Assembly (NCBI GenBank): GCA_016192105.1
Contig: JACPUV010000012.1
Coordinates: 1-64,000, forward strand
Direction: 5' to 3'
Length of the DNA stretch: 64,000 bases
Source: Sphingobacteriales bacterium
Lineage (GTDB): Bacteria > Bacteroidota > Bacteroidia > Chitinophagales > Chitinophagaceae
The position numbers and the translations under genes are program-made. Of this stretch, positions 45,679 through 54,223 are shown piece after piece. Position 1 is the stretch's first letter. Every line of letters begins with the position of its first letter. The notes below the pieces were generated by a model, which saw nothing but the letters and a program-made list of their open reading frames with translations, made no database searches and was not told the origin of the DNA.

Positions 45679-46479
45679 ATGAAAGAGTACAATCCGTATT
45701 TTGAAGCCAACAAAAAACTATGGAACCAGCGCACCCTGGTCCATAAGGAGTCTTCGTTTTATAACCGCGAAGGATTTGTAAAGGGTGAACAGGCGCTGAC
45801 GCCGATCGAACTGGGTGAATTAACGAATGTCGCCGGGAAAAAAATGCTGCATTTGCAGTGTCATTTCGGAATGGATAGCCTGGACTGGGCGAGGCGGGAT
45901 GTTCGCGTTACCGGGGTGGATCTGTCGGATGAAGCCATAAAGGAAGCCCGGCAGCTGAATGAAGAATTGGGTATGGAGGCACGTTTTATCTGCTGCAATG
46001 TGTACGATCTCAAGGAACATCTTGATGACCAGTTTGATATTGTTTTTTCTTCCTATGGCACGATCGGCTGGTTGCCGGACCTGGACCGCTGGGCCGAACT
46101 CATTGCTTATTACCTGAAACCCGGAGGCCTGTTTTACTTTGCCGAATTCCACCCGGTGGTCTGGATGTTTGATGATGAGTTTACGCATATTAAATATGCC
46201 TACGAGAACCGGGAACTGATCATTGTCGAAAACCAGGGTACCTATACGGACCGGGATGCTGCTATCGTGGGAAAGGAATATAGCTGGAATCACAGCATCA
46301 GCGAAGTGTTGAATGCGCTGATCAGGGCCGGGCTGAAGCTGGAATGGTGTAATGAACATTTGTATTCTCCGTATCCCTGTTTCAAAAATATGACCGAAAC
46401 AGGAAAGGGTAAATGGGAGATCCGCGGAATGGAAGGGAAACTGCCGATGGTTTACAGCCTGGGGGCGGTTAAACAATAG
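45679..46479 (+). CDS. Class I SAM-dependent methyltransferase
   Basis: A 266-residue cytoplasmic enzyme with a Rossmann fold. Motif I is [16 protein letters not shown] (a variant of the Gly-rich loop, LQCHFGMD), followed by [18 protein letters not shown] (acidic ribose ligand), [14 protein letters not shown] and [15 protein letters not shown]. The family is common in Bacteroidota; the substrate is unknown. It is divergent from the efflux operon and 37 bases before pyrH. Confidence 0.87.
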   Translation: MKEYNPYFEANKKLWNQRTLVHKESSFYNREGFVKGEQALTPIELGELTNVAGKKMLHLQCHFGMDSLDWARRDVRVTGVDLSDEAIKEARQLNEELGMEARFICCNVYDLKEHLDDQFDIVFSSYGTIGWLPDLDRWAELIAYYLKPGGLFYFAEFHPVVWMFDDEFTHIKYAYENRELIIVENQGTYTDRDAAIVGKEYSWNHSISEVLNALIRAGLKLEWCNEHLYSPYPCFKNMTETGKGKWEIRGMEGKLPMVYSLGAVKQ

Positions 46480-46489
46480 GCAAAACCCT

Positions 46490-46497
46490 TATCTTCG
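46490..46497 (+). promoter_or_regulatory. Candidate -7 box of pyrH promoter
   Basis: TATCTTCG differs by one base from TAnnTTTG and lies 19 bases before the pyrH ATG. No clear -33 element accompanies it, so pyrH may also be read through from the methyltransferase gene. Confidence 0.35.
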
Positions 46498-46516
46498 CAG
46501 CGAAAATTTCCCCCCC

Positions 46517-47230
46517 ATGTTACCAAAGTACAAACGCATCCTCCTCAAACTTTCCGGTGAAGCATTAATGGGCGATAAAAGCTTCGGTTTTGATACCGAC
46601 GTAATTGCCCAGTATGCGCATGATATCAAGTCCGTGACGGACCTGGGTGTGCAAGTGGCTATCGTGATCGGGGGGGGGAATATCTACCGGGGGATGAATG
46701 AGGCTGACACGGGCATAGAACGGGCGCACGGGGACTATATGGGGATGTTGGCCACAGTCATCAACGGGATGGCTTTACAGGCAGGACTGGAACGGATCGG
46801 GGTCTATACCCGCCTGCAAAGTGCTATTAAAATGGAACAGATTGCGGAACCCTATATCCGCCGCCGGGCCATCCGCCATGTGGAAAAAGGCCGTGTTGTG
46901 ATCTTCGGGGCTGGTACGGGTAACCCATATTTTACCACCGATACAGCCGGCTCATTGCGTGCCATCGAGATCAATGCCGATGTGATTTTAAAAGGAACCC
47001 GGGTGGACGGCATTTATACCGCCGATCCCGAGAAAGATCCGAGCGCTACCAAATACAATGTCATCACCTTCCAGGAATGTCTTTCCCAGAACCTTAAAGT
47101 GATGGATATGACCGCCTTTACCCTTTGTATGGAGAACAACCTGCCCATCATTGTCTTCAATATGAACAAACCCGATAACCTCCGCCGGGTGGTCACCGGT
47201 GAAAAAGTCGGGACCCTTGTGAGGGGATAA
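46517..47230 (+). CDS. pyrH: UMP kinase
   Basis: A 237-residue amino-acid-kinase-fold enzyme that converts UMP to UDP. The phosphate loop [22 protein letters not shown], the NMP-binding [31 protein letters not shown] and the final [15 protein letters not shown] are standard. It often lies near rpsB-tsf in bacteria; here it is about 7 kb downstream. Confidence 0.97.
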   Translation: MLPKYKRILLKLSGEALMGDKSFGFDTDVIAQYAHDIKSVTDLGVQVAIVIGGGNIYRGMNEADTGIERAHGDYMGMLATVINGMALQAGLERIGVYTRLQSAIKMEQIAEPYIRRRAIRHVEKGRVVIFGAGTGNPYFTTDTAGSLRAIEINADVILKGTRVDGIYTADPEKDPSATKYNVITFQECLSQNLKVMDMTAFTLCMENNLPIIVFNMNKPDNLRRVVTGEKVGTLVRG

Positions 47231-47373
47231 AAAAGGGTTTTTCCGCAGGGTATTTACGATTATTTTTTTCGCAGGGAATACTATCTTGTGTCCGCTTCCA
47301 AAACGGCCTGTGAAAAACTATTAAACGCTATTTCCCGGATTTTTAATAGTTTACGAACCTGACTTAACTACGT

Positions 47374-48405
47374 ATGCCCACCCTCTCTCTTTCTGTAATT
47401 GAGATCATCATTCTTATGCTGGGTGCCATCACCCTGGGCATTACCCTGCATTTCTTCATAGTCAGTCGTAAATCCCTCAAGGATGTTACGTCGGATGTTA
47501 CCGGTAAACTGAGTAAGGAGCTGGAGACCTGGAAACTCAAATATTTTAATGATACGGAATCGAGGGATAAGGAACTGGAGCAGCTCAGGAAAAGAGTAAC
47601 CGATGCGGAGGATAACACGGATATCTTTTCAATAGAAGCCGAAGAGCTCCGGATCGTCAATAAGAAACTCCAGGCGGAAATAGAAACATTGCGCAAAAAC
47701 CCGGTACCGGTTGCCCCTGCAGCTGTCCTTGCTGAAAAGCCCGATTATATGGAGCAACTGCGCCAGGCCCAGCACAGTCTGCTGGAGCACAATGAAAAGA
47801 TAAACCAGCTCCTGGGCCAGATTGACATTGTAAAGGAAACGGAGGAAAGGCAGCAGGAAATCATCAAAACCAACGAGGAACTTTCTGCCCAGATAGATGA
47901 GTTACGCTTTAATCTTTCCCAGAAGGAAAAAGAGGTCCTGAACATCCGGCAAAAGGAACACCTGACCACGGAGATGAATGCGATGCTCGACAGCGCCTAC
48001 AGTGAGTTTAATGTACTGCAGTCCAAAATGCAGAAACTGGAGCAGCAGGTGTCCGGTTCGCGGAGGATCAGCCTGGAATACGAAGAACTGAAGGAGGCCC
48101 ACCAGAAACTGACCCGCGACTTCGAGGAACAGAGGTTGAAATTTACCGCGAATACGGAGGAGAACCGGCAGTTAATGATTTCCCTGGCAGATGCAGAAGA
48201 GCAACTGCGGGATGCGGAATTCGAACGCCAGCAGTTGCAAAAAAGAGTAATGTACCTGGAAGAACTGAACAATGATATGCAGTCCATGGTGGAAGCGAAT
48301 AAAAAACTGGAAGGCCAGCTGAAAAGGATCGGCGAGCTGGAAAGTATGCTGAATGTGATCTCCGGGGAAAGGGATCAGCTGATGCAGCGCAAAACAAACC
48401 TGTAA
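47374..48405 (+). CDS. Membrane-anchored coiled-coil protein
   Basis: A 343-residue protein with one N-terminal helix (IEIIILMLGAITLGITLHFFIV) followed by nearly continuous heptad-rich coiled coil, for example ELEQLRKRVTDAEDN, EELRIVNKKLQAEIETL and QKLEQQVSGSRRISLEYEELKEA. The helix and short head probably place the long coil in the cytoplasm. It resembles structural or scaffold proteins, but no family function is known to me. A weak hairpin (GCAGG/CCTGC at 48415-48430) follows. Confidence 0.72.
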   Translation: MPTLSLSVIEIIILMLGAITLGITLHFFIVSRKSLKDVTSDVTGKLSKELETWKLKYFNDTESRDKELEQLRKRVTDAEDNTDIFSIEAEELRIVNKKLQAEIETLRKNPVPVAPAAVLAEKPDYMEQLRQAQHSLLEHNEKINQLLGQIDIVKETEERQQEIIKTNEELSAQIDELRFNLSQKEKEVLNIRQKEHLTTEMNAMLDSAYSEFNVLQSKMQKLEQQVSGSRRISLEYEELKEAHQKLTRDFEEQRLKFTANTEENRQLMISLADAEEQLRDAEFERQQLQKRVMYLEELNNDMQSMVEANKKLEGQLKRIGELESMLNVISGERDQLMQRKTNL

Positions 48406-48460
48406 GTTGATACGGCAGGATTTGACCTGCGGCCATTTTACACTGATATCTTGGCACGTT

Positions 48461-48665
48461 TAGGATAGCCGCGGAGGCGCGGAGTTCGCGGAGAGAATTA
48501 CCTTTGGCATTTTTGTTTTCCTGTGTTTGTATAAGGGGTAACTTTTTAGGATAGCCGCGGAGGCGCGGAGTTCGCGGAGAGAATTACCTTTGGCATTTTT
48601 GTTTTCCTGTGTTTGTATAAGGGATAACTTTTGGGGATAGCCGCGGAGGCGCGGAGTTCGCAGAG
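48461..48665. repeat. 86-base tandem repeat, about 2.4 copies
   Basis: Two full units start near 48461 and 48547 and a partial one near 48633; GGATAGCCGCGGAGGCGCGG recurs at an exact 86-base period. Units are nearly identical. The GC-rich first third is followed by GAATTACCTTTGGC, containing TACCTTTG, which matches the TAnnTTTG promoter box. Nothing in the region looks coding. Confidence 0.85.
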
Positions 48666-48859
48666 GAGTTGATTGCCTGCCTGTCCGGATCTAAAATAAG
48701 AGCCGGCCCGGGTTTATTACCAGGACCCTGGGGCCTGCGGAATTATATGCTAAAACTGTTTCTTAGGGCTAAGAATAACACAGGGGGCCCTGCTATTGTT
48801 GCGGGGAAGGAGTAAAATAGCAGCCCGGGAGAAACCGGTCCGGGCTGTTTATTCATAGT
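48666..48859. other. Non-coding spacer with hairpin near THX gene
   Basis: This gap between the tandem repeat and the THX gene includes a fragment TTGCCTGCCTGTCCGG that resembles the middle of the 36-base repeat found before rpsB. CAGCCCGG (48821-48828) and CCGGGCTG (48840-48847) form a hairpin that can terminate the minus-strand THX transcript (followed there by CTATTTTAC). No ORF or tRNA is seen. Confidence 0.5.
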
Positions 48860-48979
48860 TTATTTACTCTTCTTCGCGGCAGCTTTCTTTTTTACCGCAG
48901 GTGAAATAGCCGGGCGGCTTTTACCAAAAGAGCCTTTGAAACGTTTTCCTTTCGCTGTTTTTTTATCTCCTCTTCCCAT
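48860..48979 (-). CDS. Small ribosomal protein bTHX
   Basis: A 39-residue, highly basic protein with sequence MGRGDKKTAKGKRFKGSFGK followed by SRPAISPAVKKKAAAKKSK. The MG(K/R)GDKK start and the K-x-F-x-G-(S/T)-(F/Y)-G-K core are those of the THX family of 30S proteins known from Thermus and Bacteroidota, which sit at the top of the 30S head. A hairpin at 48821-48847 can end its transcript. The next gene upstream on the same strand encodes HU. Confidence 0.82.
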   Translation of the reverse strand: MGRGDKKTAKGKRFKGSFGKSRPAISPAVKKKAAAKKSK

Positions 48980-49024
48980 GTTGATTGTTTTTTATTGATT
49001 TATGCAAAAATAGACTTGTTTACC

Positions 49025-49061
49025 ATAAAAAAGCTCCAGTGCTTCTTCCAGTACCGGAGCT
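49025..49061 (-). terminator. Terminator of the HU gene
   Basis: On the minus strand AGCTCC and GGAGCT pair (49032-49061), with further pairs inside, followed by a run of six T. It lies 22 bases after the HU stop. Confidence 0.75.
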
Positions 49062-49082
49062 CTTTTATCCGTGGAGCGGCAA

Positions 49083-49352
49083 TTATAATTTGCCTGAAAG
49101 TTCTTTACCAGCCTTAAACTTGGCCACTTTCCGGGCTTTGATCTTGATCACAGCACCGGTTTGGGGGTTACGGCCATTACGGGCAGCTCTTTTAGATACG
49201 GAAAAAGTACCAAACCCTACCAGGGTCACTTTACCACCGGCTTTCAATGTTTTGGTAACTGCTTCAACAAAAGAATCGAGAGCAGCATTAGCCTGTGTTT
49301 TCGTGATACCGGCATCTTCAGATACTTTAGCGATCAATTCTGCTTTGTTCAT
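49083..49352 (-). CDS. HU-family DNA-binding protein
   Basis: An 89-residue nucleoid protein starting at the ATG at 49352 ([18 protein letters not shown]); the frame extends upstream but lacks HU sequence there. Conserved parts are the dimer helices, [25 protein letters not shown] with the DNA-intercalating arm (RNPQTG), and the C-terminal [10 protein letters not shown]. It bends and compacts DNA. Single gene with its own terminator. Confidence 0.96.
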   Translation of the reverse strand: MNKAELIAKVSEDAGITKTQANAALDSFVEAVTKTLKAGGKVTLVGFGTFSVSKRAARNGRNPQTGAVIKIKARKVAKFKAGKELSGKL

Positions 49353-49647
49353 GATTTGAGATTTTATGTGATTTAGTAACGGCGGCAAATTTAGACGCTT
49401 TTTCATACCAGCAAAAAAAAATATCCGGTTTGGGGCAATGGTAAAAACCCGCCGAACCCGCACCCAATAAGGATTTCAGCCGGTTGACTCCAACCGCGTT
49501 TCAGCCCCTTCGGGCAGCCCGCTTACTGAAAACCTTTACAGTCAAGGGTTTCAGGCTATTGCGGTAAAATACAGGGGAGGAACAGCGTTGAACGTCACCG
49601 GTAAACCGGAAAGGAGGGAGTTGAAAAGTTATTTTTCTTTTGCACAC
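49353..49647. other. Intergenic region upstream of HU gene
   Basis: A 295-base gap between the HU start and the DUF4286 stop. It should contain the HU promoter on the minus strand. A short inverted pair (CGGTTG/CAACCG) lies near 49479-49496. No ORF is convincing. Confidence 0.35.
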
Positions 49648-49953
49648 TCAATTCACAAGATGCATCAGCGTACGGAATGAAATAAACTGATCCCCCCATT
49701 TATCCATCGCTTTTTTCCGCATGCTTTCTGCAAATTTTTCCATATAACGGTTGTAGAGAGCCCTGCTTTCCGCATGGTATTGTACCGCATACGTGATGCC
49801 CTCTTCATCATCGGCTTCGATGAGGTGCAGGATGACCGCATGGCTAAAACAACCCGTGCGGACGAGCTCGGGGATATGCTCCGACTTCAGCCAGGCCAGC
49901 CAGTCTGCCGCAATGGCGTGCTGAACCTTGGTGGTAACATTGTAAACGATCAT
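49648..49953 (-). CDS. DUF4286 family protein
   Basis: A 101-residue cytoplasmic protein. The start MIVYNVTTKVQHAIAADWLAWLKSEHIPEL and the end FISFRTLMHLV follow the DUF4286 family of Bacteroidota, a ferredoxin-like (dimeric alpha-beta barrel) fold of unknown function. It stands alone between the HU gene and a possible small membrane ORF. Confidence 0.82.
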   Translation of the reverse strand: MIVYNVTTKVQHAIAADWLAWLKSEHIPELVRTGCFSHAVILHLIEADDEEGITYAVQYHAESRALYNRYMEKFAESMRKKAMDKWGDQFISFRTLMHLVN

Positions 49954-49961
49954 GCTGCAAA

Positions 49962-50129
49962 TTACAGGGACCGGTCATTATCCAGTATGATTTTTTTCAG
50001 CCGCTGGTACAGAAAGGAAACGGCCAGCAGTAAAATACCCAACAGAATAAAAGCGGCAATAATGACTACAAGCTCAACAGTCGCAATAAAGTAATAGCCG
50101 GTAAGACGGGAAGTATCGGCTTCCAGCCA
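49962..50129 (-). other. Possible small membrane ORF without a clear start
   Basis: A 55-codon open frame ends at a TAA at 49962-49964 just upstream of the DUF4286 gene. The frame reads as a plausible single-helix protein: IATVELVVIIAAFILLGIL, then LLAVSFLYQRLKKII and a polar end. There is an in-frame TAG directly upstream, and I find no ATG, GTG or TTG in front of the helix. It may be a decayed gene or start at a rare codon. Confidence 0.3.
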
Positions 50130-50209
50130 CTATTCACTTACCGTCTTATTGCCTTCCCGGCAAAAAAATAATTTTTGAGGTGGCTTCTAAAATGATTCAC
50201 CGGCGAAGC

Positions 50210-50977
50210 TTACAATTTGATATCTAAATATACCGGGCAATGGTCAGAATGTTTCACATCGGGGAATATTTCCGCAGCTTTCAGCTGTTTTTTTAATGGT
50301 TCTGTAACATTAATATAGTCAATTCTCCAGCCTTTGTTGTTGAGGCGTACGGAAGGGAAACGCTGGCTCCACCAGCTATACCGGTGAGGCTCAGGGTGAA
50401 AAGTTCTGAAGGTATCAATCCAGCCGCTTCCCAGGAATTTGGTCATCCATTCCCGCTCGGCGGGCAGGAAGCCGGAAGAATTCTTATTCCCTTTGGGATC
50501 ATGAATATCAATTTCCTGGTGGGCGATATTGTAGTCCCCGCAAAGGATCAGCTTTGGATTTTTCTTTTTCAGTTTATTCAGCCAGGCCAGGCATTCATCC
50601 AGCCATACATATTTGAAGTCCTGCCGTTCGTCCCCGCTGGTGCCACTGGGGAAATAGGCATTGATGAGCCGGGTGTCCGCGAAATCCAGCTGGATCACAC
50701 GGCCTTCATCATCACTGGGTCCGTGGCCATTGCCCAGTTCCACGTTGTCGGGTTTTATTTTGGTAAACACGGCGACGCCGCTGTATCCTTTCTTTTGGGC
50801 ACTGAACCAGTAATCATGGTAGCCCAGTTCATTCAGTAAGCGGGTATCCACATCCCCCTTCACCGCCTTGGTTTCCTGTACACAGATCACTTCAGCCGGG
50901 TTGGTCCGGAGCCAGTCTATAAAACCTTTTTTAATGGCGGCCCGGATACCGTTCACATTGTAAGAAATGATTCGCAT
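50210..50977 (-). CDS. xth: Exodeoxyribonuclease III
   Basis: A 255-residue AP endonuclease / 3'-5' exonuclease for base-excision repair. The ATG at 50977 (MRIISYNVNGIRAAIKKGF) is the family start; an open frame upstream overlaps the neighbour's promoter. Active-site segments are present: VICVQETKA (metal Glu), CGDYNIAHQEIDIHD, YSWWSQRF and the final VKHSDHCPVYLDI. Its start is 40 bases from the divergent LOG-family start. Confidence 0.95.
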   Translation of the reverse strand: MRIISYNVNGIRAAIKKGFIDWLRTNPAEVICVQETKAVKGDVDTRLLNELGYHDYWFSAQKKGYSGVAVFTKIKPDNVELGNGHGPSDDEGRVIQLDFADTRLINAYFPSGTSGDERQDFKYVWLDECLAWLNKLKKKNPKLILCGDYNIAHQEIDIHDPKGNKNSSGFLPAEREWMTKFLGSGWIDTFRTFHPEPHRYSWWSQRFPSVRLNNKGWRIDYINVTEPLKKQLKAAEIFPDVKHSDHCPVYLDIKL

Positions 50978-51017
50978 TGTATTAATGATTAAATTGTCCG
51001 GCAATTTACAGCTATCT

Positions 51018-51764
51018 ATGGAAGCATCCGTAAAATCGAAGACCACTCCTGTAATTCCGCCGAAAGTTCCTGTTTACCTGGAGGGTCCCAAAAGCCGGGG
51101 TTATGAATTGTTATTCGCCTTCCGGGTATTCAAACAATTTATCAAGGGTTTCAGGGCCCTGCATTTTGTGGGCCCCTGTGTGACGGTATTCGGCTCCGCC
51201 CGTTTCAAAGAAGATCATCCCTATTATGCGCAGGCCCGTGAATTCGGCCAACGGATTGCTCAATCAGGGTTTACCACTTTAACCGGCGGGGGACCCGGAA
51301 TCATGGAAGCAGCCAACCGGGGTGCGTGGGAAAACGGCGGGAAGTCTGTCGGTTGCAATATCCAGCTTCCCTTTGAACAAAAAATAAATCCTTACGTGCA
51401 TAAATCGGTGACCTTTGAACATTTTTTTGTCCGCAAGGTGTTGCTGGTAAAATATTCTTACGCCTTTATCATCCTTCCGGGCGGATTTGGTACCATGGAT
51501 GAATTGTTTGAAACGCTGACCCTGGTACAAACAAAGACCATCAGCCAGTTTCCGGTAGTGCTATTTGGAACGGACTATTATAAACCCCTGATGGCTACGA
51601 TTAAAGCCATGGAAAATCAGGGAACCATTTCATCCGGGGATATGAACCTGGTTTTGCTGACCGACAGTGTGGAGGAAGCGATGGCGCATATTACCAATTA
51701 TATCCGCAGTAATTACAAAGTGAAACCCCGGAAACGCCTCTGGTGGTTGCTCGAGAAGCGATAG
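51018..51764 (+). CDS. LOG-family (TIGR00730) protein
   Basis: A 248-residue Rossmann-fold protein; the ATG at 51018 (MEASVKSKTTPV) is preferred to one at 50967 that would overlap the xth start. The family motifs GGGPGIMEAANRGA and PGGFGTMDELFETLTLVQT are complete. LOG proteins act as nucleotide 5'-monophosphate phosphoribohydrolases, cytokinin-activating in plants. The real substrate in bacteria of this group is uncertain. Confidence 0.88.
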   Translation: MEASVKSKTTPVIPPKVPVYLEGPKSRGYELLFAFRVFKQFIKGFRALHFVGPCVTVFGSARFKEDHPYYAQAREFGQRIAQSGFTTLTGGGPGIMEAANRGAWENGGKSVGCNIQLPFEQKINPYVHKSVTFEHFFVRKVLLVKYSYAFIILPGGFGTMDELFETLTLVQTKTISQFPVVLFGTDYYKPLMATIKAMENQGTISSGDMNLVLLTDSVEEAMAHITNYIRSNYKVKPRKRLWWLLEKR

Positions 51765-51769
51765 CAGGG

Positions 51770-51790
51770 TTTGTGTACTCTTTACACAAA
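51770..51790. promoter_or_regulatory. Inverted repeat overlapping the GH97 promoter
   Basis: TTTGTGTA and TACACAAA are perfect 8-base arms with a 5-base spacer. The left arm contains a -33-like TTTG, and a -7-like TACCTTCA follows at 51796-51803 with 22 bases between, so the repeat would overlap the promoter of the GH97-SemiSWEET operon. The TGTGT/ACACA core also occurs before susC, with different spacing. Confidence 0.45.
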
Positions 51791-51819
51791 AGTAGTACCT
51801 TCATAAATAAATACCGGTT

Positions 51820-53964
51820 ATGCTAGTTAAACGATTGCTGTCTGTCCTTGTAGTAACAGGGTTTGTACAGCTGGCTCATGCCGATACTGCTGTTACCATC
51901 AGTTCCCCCAACAATAACATTCAGCTCAGTGTATATCATCGTACAAACGGATCATTGCAATATGCGGTAACCTATAAAGGGAAATCCGTAATCAATCCTT
52001 CCGGCCTCGGGATGAAACTGGCCAATCCGCAGTTAGCACTTATGCAATTTGACCTGTCGGCTGTTGATTCTGCAGCGGCAGATGAAAGCTGGAAACCGGT
52101 CTGGGGTGAACAAAGCAGTATCCGCAATCATTATAAGCAACTGCTGCTGAAACTGTCAGACCGTTCCGGATCGGGTATCCGGATAGAAATTGTATTCCGT
52201 GTTTTTGATGACGGTGTGGGGTTCCGCTATATTTTTCCGCAGCAGGCGAAACTCAATCATTTTATCCTTGCAGAGGAACTGACACAGTTTGGGGTAACAG
52301 GTGATCATAACGCTTTCTGGATCCCGGGGGATTATGATACCAACGAGTATGCGTACTATACCAGCCCGCTCAGTGAGATCGATGCTTCCGGCGGGGGGCT
52401 CGCCCGGGAGATCAGTACCCGGACTTTCTTTGATAAGAATGCCGTACAAACCCCGCTGATGATGAAATCCGCAGAGGGCCTTTATATCAATTTGCACGAA
52501 GCGGCCCTGGTGAACTACCCGGCGATGAACCTGGTATTGGATAAATCGACCTATACATTCAACACCCACCTGGTACCGGATGCCGTGGGAAATAAAGCGT
52601 ACCTGCAGGCGCCTTTCTCCACTCCCTGGAGAACGATCATTGTCAGTGATAAAGCCACGGAGATCCTGGCTTCTAAAATGATCCTGAACCTGAATGAACC
52701 TTCCAAAGTGCCGGATGCATCCGAATGGGTAAAGCCCCAGAAAATGGTCGGGGTATGGTGGGAAATGCATGTGGGTAAAAGCAGCTGGGATTACAGTGGC
52801 GGCCAGGTTGGTTCACAACAGGCCAGCCGGGTGCCGCACGGGGCCACGACTGCCAATGTGAAAAGGTATATTGACTTCGCGGCCGGGAATGGAATCCAGG
52901 GCGTCCTGGTGGAAGGATGGAATACCGGCTGGGAAGACTGGTTCGGGCAATGGAAAGAAGACGTATTTGATTTTGTAACAGCTTACCCGGATTTTGATGT
53001 AAACGAACTGCAGCAATACGCAGCGGCAAAGGGGGTTCAGCTGATCATGCACCACGAGACCTCCGGTTCTGCGACAAACTATGAAAGATGGATGGATACG
53101 GCTTACCGGTTTATGAACCGGCATGGCTATGCGGCGGTTAAAACAGGTTATGTGGGCCGGATCATCCCGCGGGGCGAACACCATGACGGGCAATGGATGA
53201 TCCGGCATTATGAACGAGTTGCGGCTAAAACCGCCCAATACCATATCATGCTCGATGCACACGAGCCCGTACGGCCTACCGGCCTGCAAAGGACCTATCC
53301 CAACTGGCTGGCCTGTGAAGCAGCCCGCGGAAATGAATTCAATGCCTGGAGTGTGGGCAACCGGCCGGATCATGAAACGATCCTGCCCTTTACCCGCCTG
53401 ATGGGCGGACCAATGGATTATACACCGGGAATTTTCAAGATAAAAATGAGCACATATAACCCGGAGAAAAAAGAGCAGGTGCATACCACGCTCTGCAAAC
53501 AACTGGCCCTGTATGTAACCCTGTACAGCCCCTTGCAGATGGCAGCCGACCTGCCGGAAAACTATGAAGCCCGGATGGATGCTTTCCGGTTTATTAAGGA
53601 GGTGGCCGTGGACTGGGATGATTCAAAAATCCTGGAAGCCGAACCCGGGGATTATGTGATCATTGCCCGGAAGGCAAAAGGAAAGAACGACTGGTTCCTG
53701 GGAGCCATCACGGATGAGAATGCCCGTACTTTCACCGAATCTTTATCCTTTCTCGATGCGGATAAAAAATATGTGGCCACTGTTTACCGCGATGCCGACA
53801 GTGCGCACTGGCAGAACAATCCTGAAGCCTACCGGATCGAGAAGTTCATTGTGGATAATAAGACAACCTTGAAACTAAAACTGGCCGCAGGCGGGGGAAC
53901 AGCCGTAAGCCTGATGCCGGCAAATGCCGAAGAACTTAAACAGTATAAAAAATATAAAAAATGA
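51820..53964 (+). CDS. GH97 alpha-glucoside hydrolase, SusB-like inverting type
   Basis: A 714-residue periplasmic enzyme with a signal peptide (ending HADTAV). It has an N-terminal beta-sandwich, the TIM barrel (about 300-580) and a C-terminal beta domain. The three glutamates of the inverting subgroup are in place: Glu413 (MHHETSGSA), Glu482 (LDAHEPVRPTG) and Glu506 (ARGNEFNA), each offset by 26 from SusB. The retaining-type Asp is absent, so alpha-glucosidase activity is expected. Its TGA overlaps the SemiSWEET ATG, so it is coupled to a sugar facilitator. Confidence 0.93.
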   Translation: MLVKRLLSVLVVTGFVQLAHADTAVTISSPNNNIQLSVYHRTNGSLQYAVTYKGKSVINPSGLGMKLANPQLALMQFDLSAVDSAAADESWKPVWGEQSSIRNHYKQLLLKLSDRSGSGIRIEIVFRVFDDGVGFRYIFPQQAKLNHFILAEELTQFGVTGDHNAFWIPGDYDTNEYAYYTSPLSEIDASGGGLAREISTRTFFDKNAVQTPLMMKSAEGLYINLHEAALVNYPAMNLVLDKSTYTFNTHLVPDAVGNKAYLQAPFSTPWRTIIVSDKATEILASKMILNLNEPSKVPDASEWVKPQKMVGVWWEMHVGKSSWDYSGGQVGSQQASRVPHGATTANVKRYIDFAAGNGIQGVLVEGWNTGWEDWFGQWKEDVFDFVTAYPDFDVNELQQYAAAKGVQLIMHHETSGSATNYERWMDTAYRFMNRHGYAAVKTGYVGRIIPRGEHHDGQWMIRHYERVAAKTAQYHIMLDAHEPVRPTGLQRTYPNWLACEAARGNEFNAWSVGNRPDHETILPFTRLMGGPMDYTPGIFKIKMSTYNPEKKEQVHTTLCKQLALYVTLYSPLQMAADLPENYEARMDAFRFIKEVAVDWDDSKILEAEPGDYVIIARKAKGKNDWFLGAITDENARTFTESLSFLDADKKYVATVYRDADSAHWQNNPEAYRIEKFIVDNKTTLKLKLAAGGGTAVSLMPANAEELKQYKKYKK

Positions 53965-54221
53965 CAGCAGCCGATATCCTGGGATATGCCGCCGGAGCCC
54001 TGACAGCCTTTACTTTTTTGCCACAGGTTTTAAAGACATGGAAAGAAAAATCCGCCAAGGATATTTCCCTGTACATGTTTGTGATCGCTTTTGTGAATGA
54101 GATCATGTGGCTGATATATGGGGTTATGATTGATAACTGGGTCATCATCCTTACCAATGCCGTGATGCTGGTAATGTCCGCTATTATGATCATGTTGAAA
54201 TTTAAATATAATCACCAGTAA
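53961..54221 (+). CDS. SemiSWEET sugar facilitator
   Basis: An 86-residue three-helix membrane protein that functions as a dimer. The PQ motif is in FTFLPQVLKTWKEKSAKDIS, with the family's YMFVIAFVNEIMWLIYG and a final helix. SemiSWEETs passively move glucose or sucrose. The ATG overlaps the GH97 stop (ATGA), which suggests coupled translation. The product of GH97, glucose, is the natural candidate substrate. Confidence 0.92.
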   Translation: MTAADILGYAAGALTAFTFLPQVLKTWKEKSAKDISLYMFVIAFVNEIMWLIYGVMIDNWVIILTNAVMLVMSAIMIMLKFKYNHQ

Positions 54222-54223
54222 GA

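Noticed and set aside
48461..48665. CRISPR array
   Set aside because: The 86-base units are direct head-to-tail copies without short repeats separated by unique spacers, and no cas genes are nearby.
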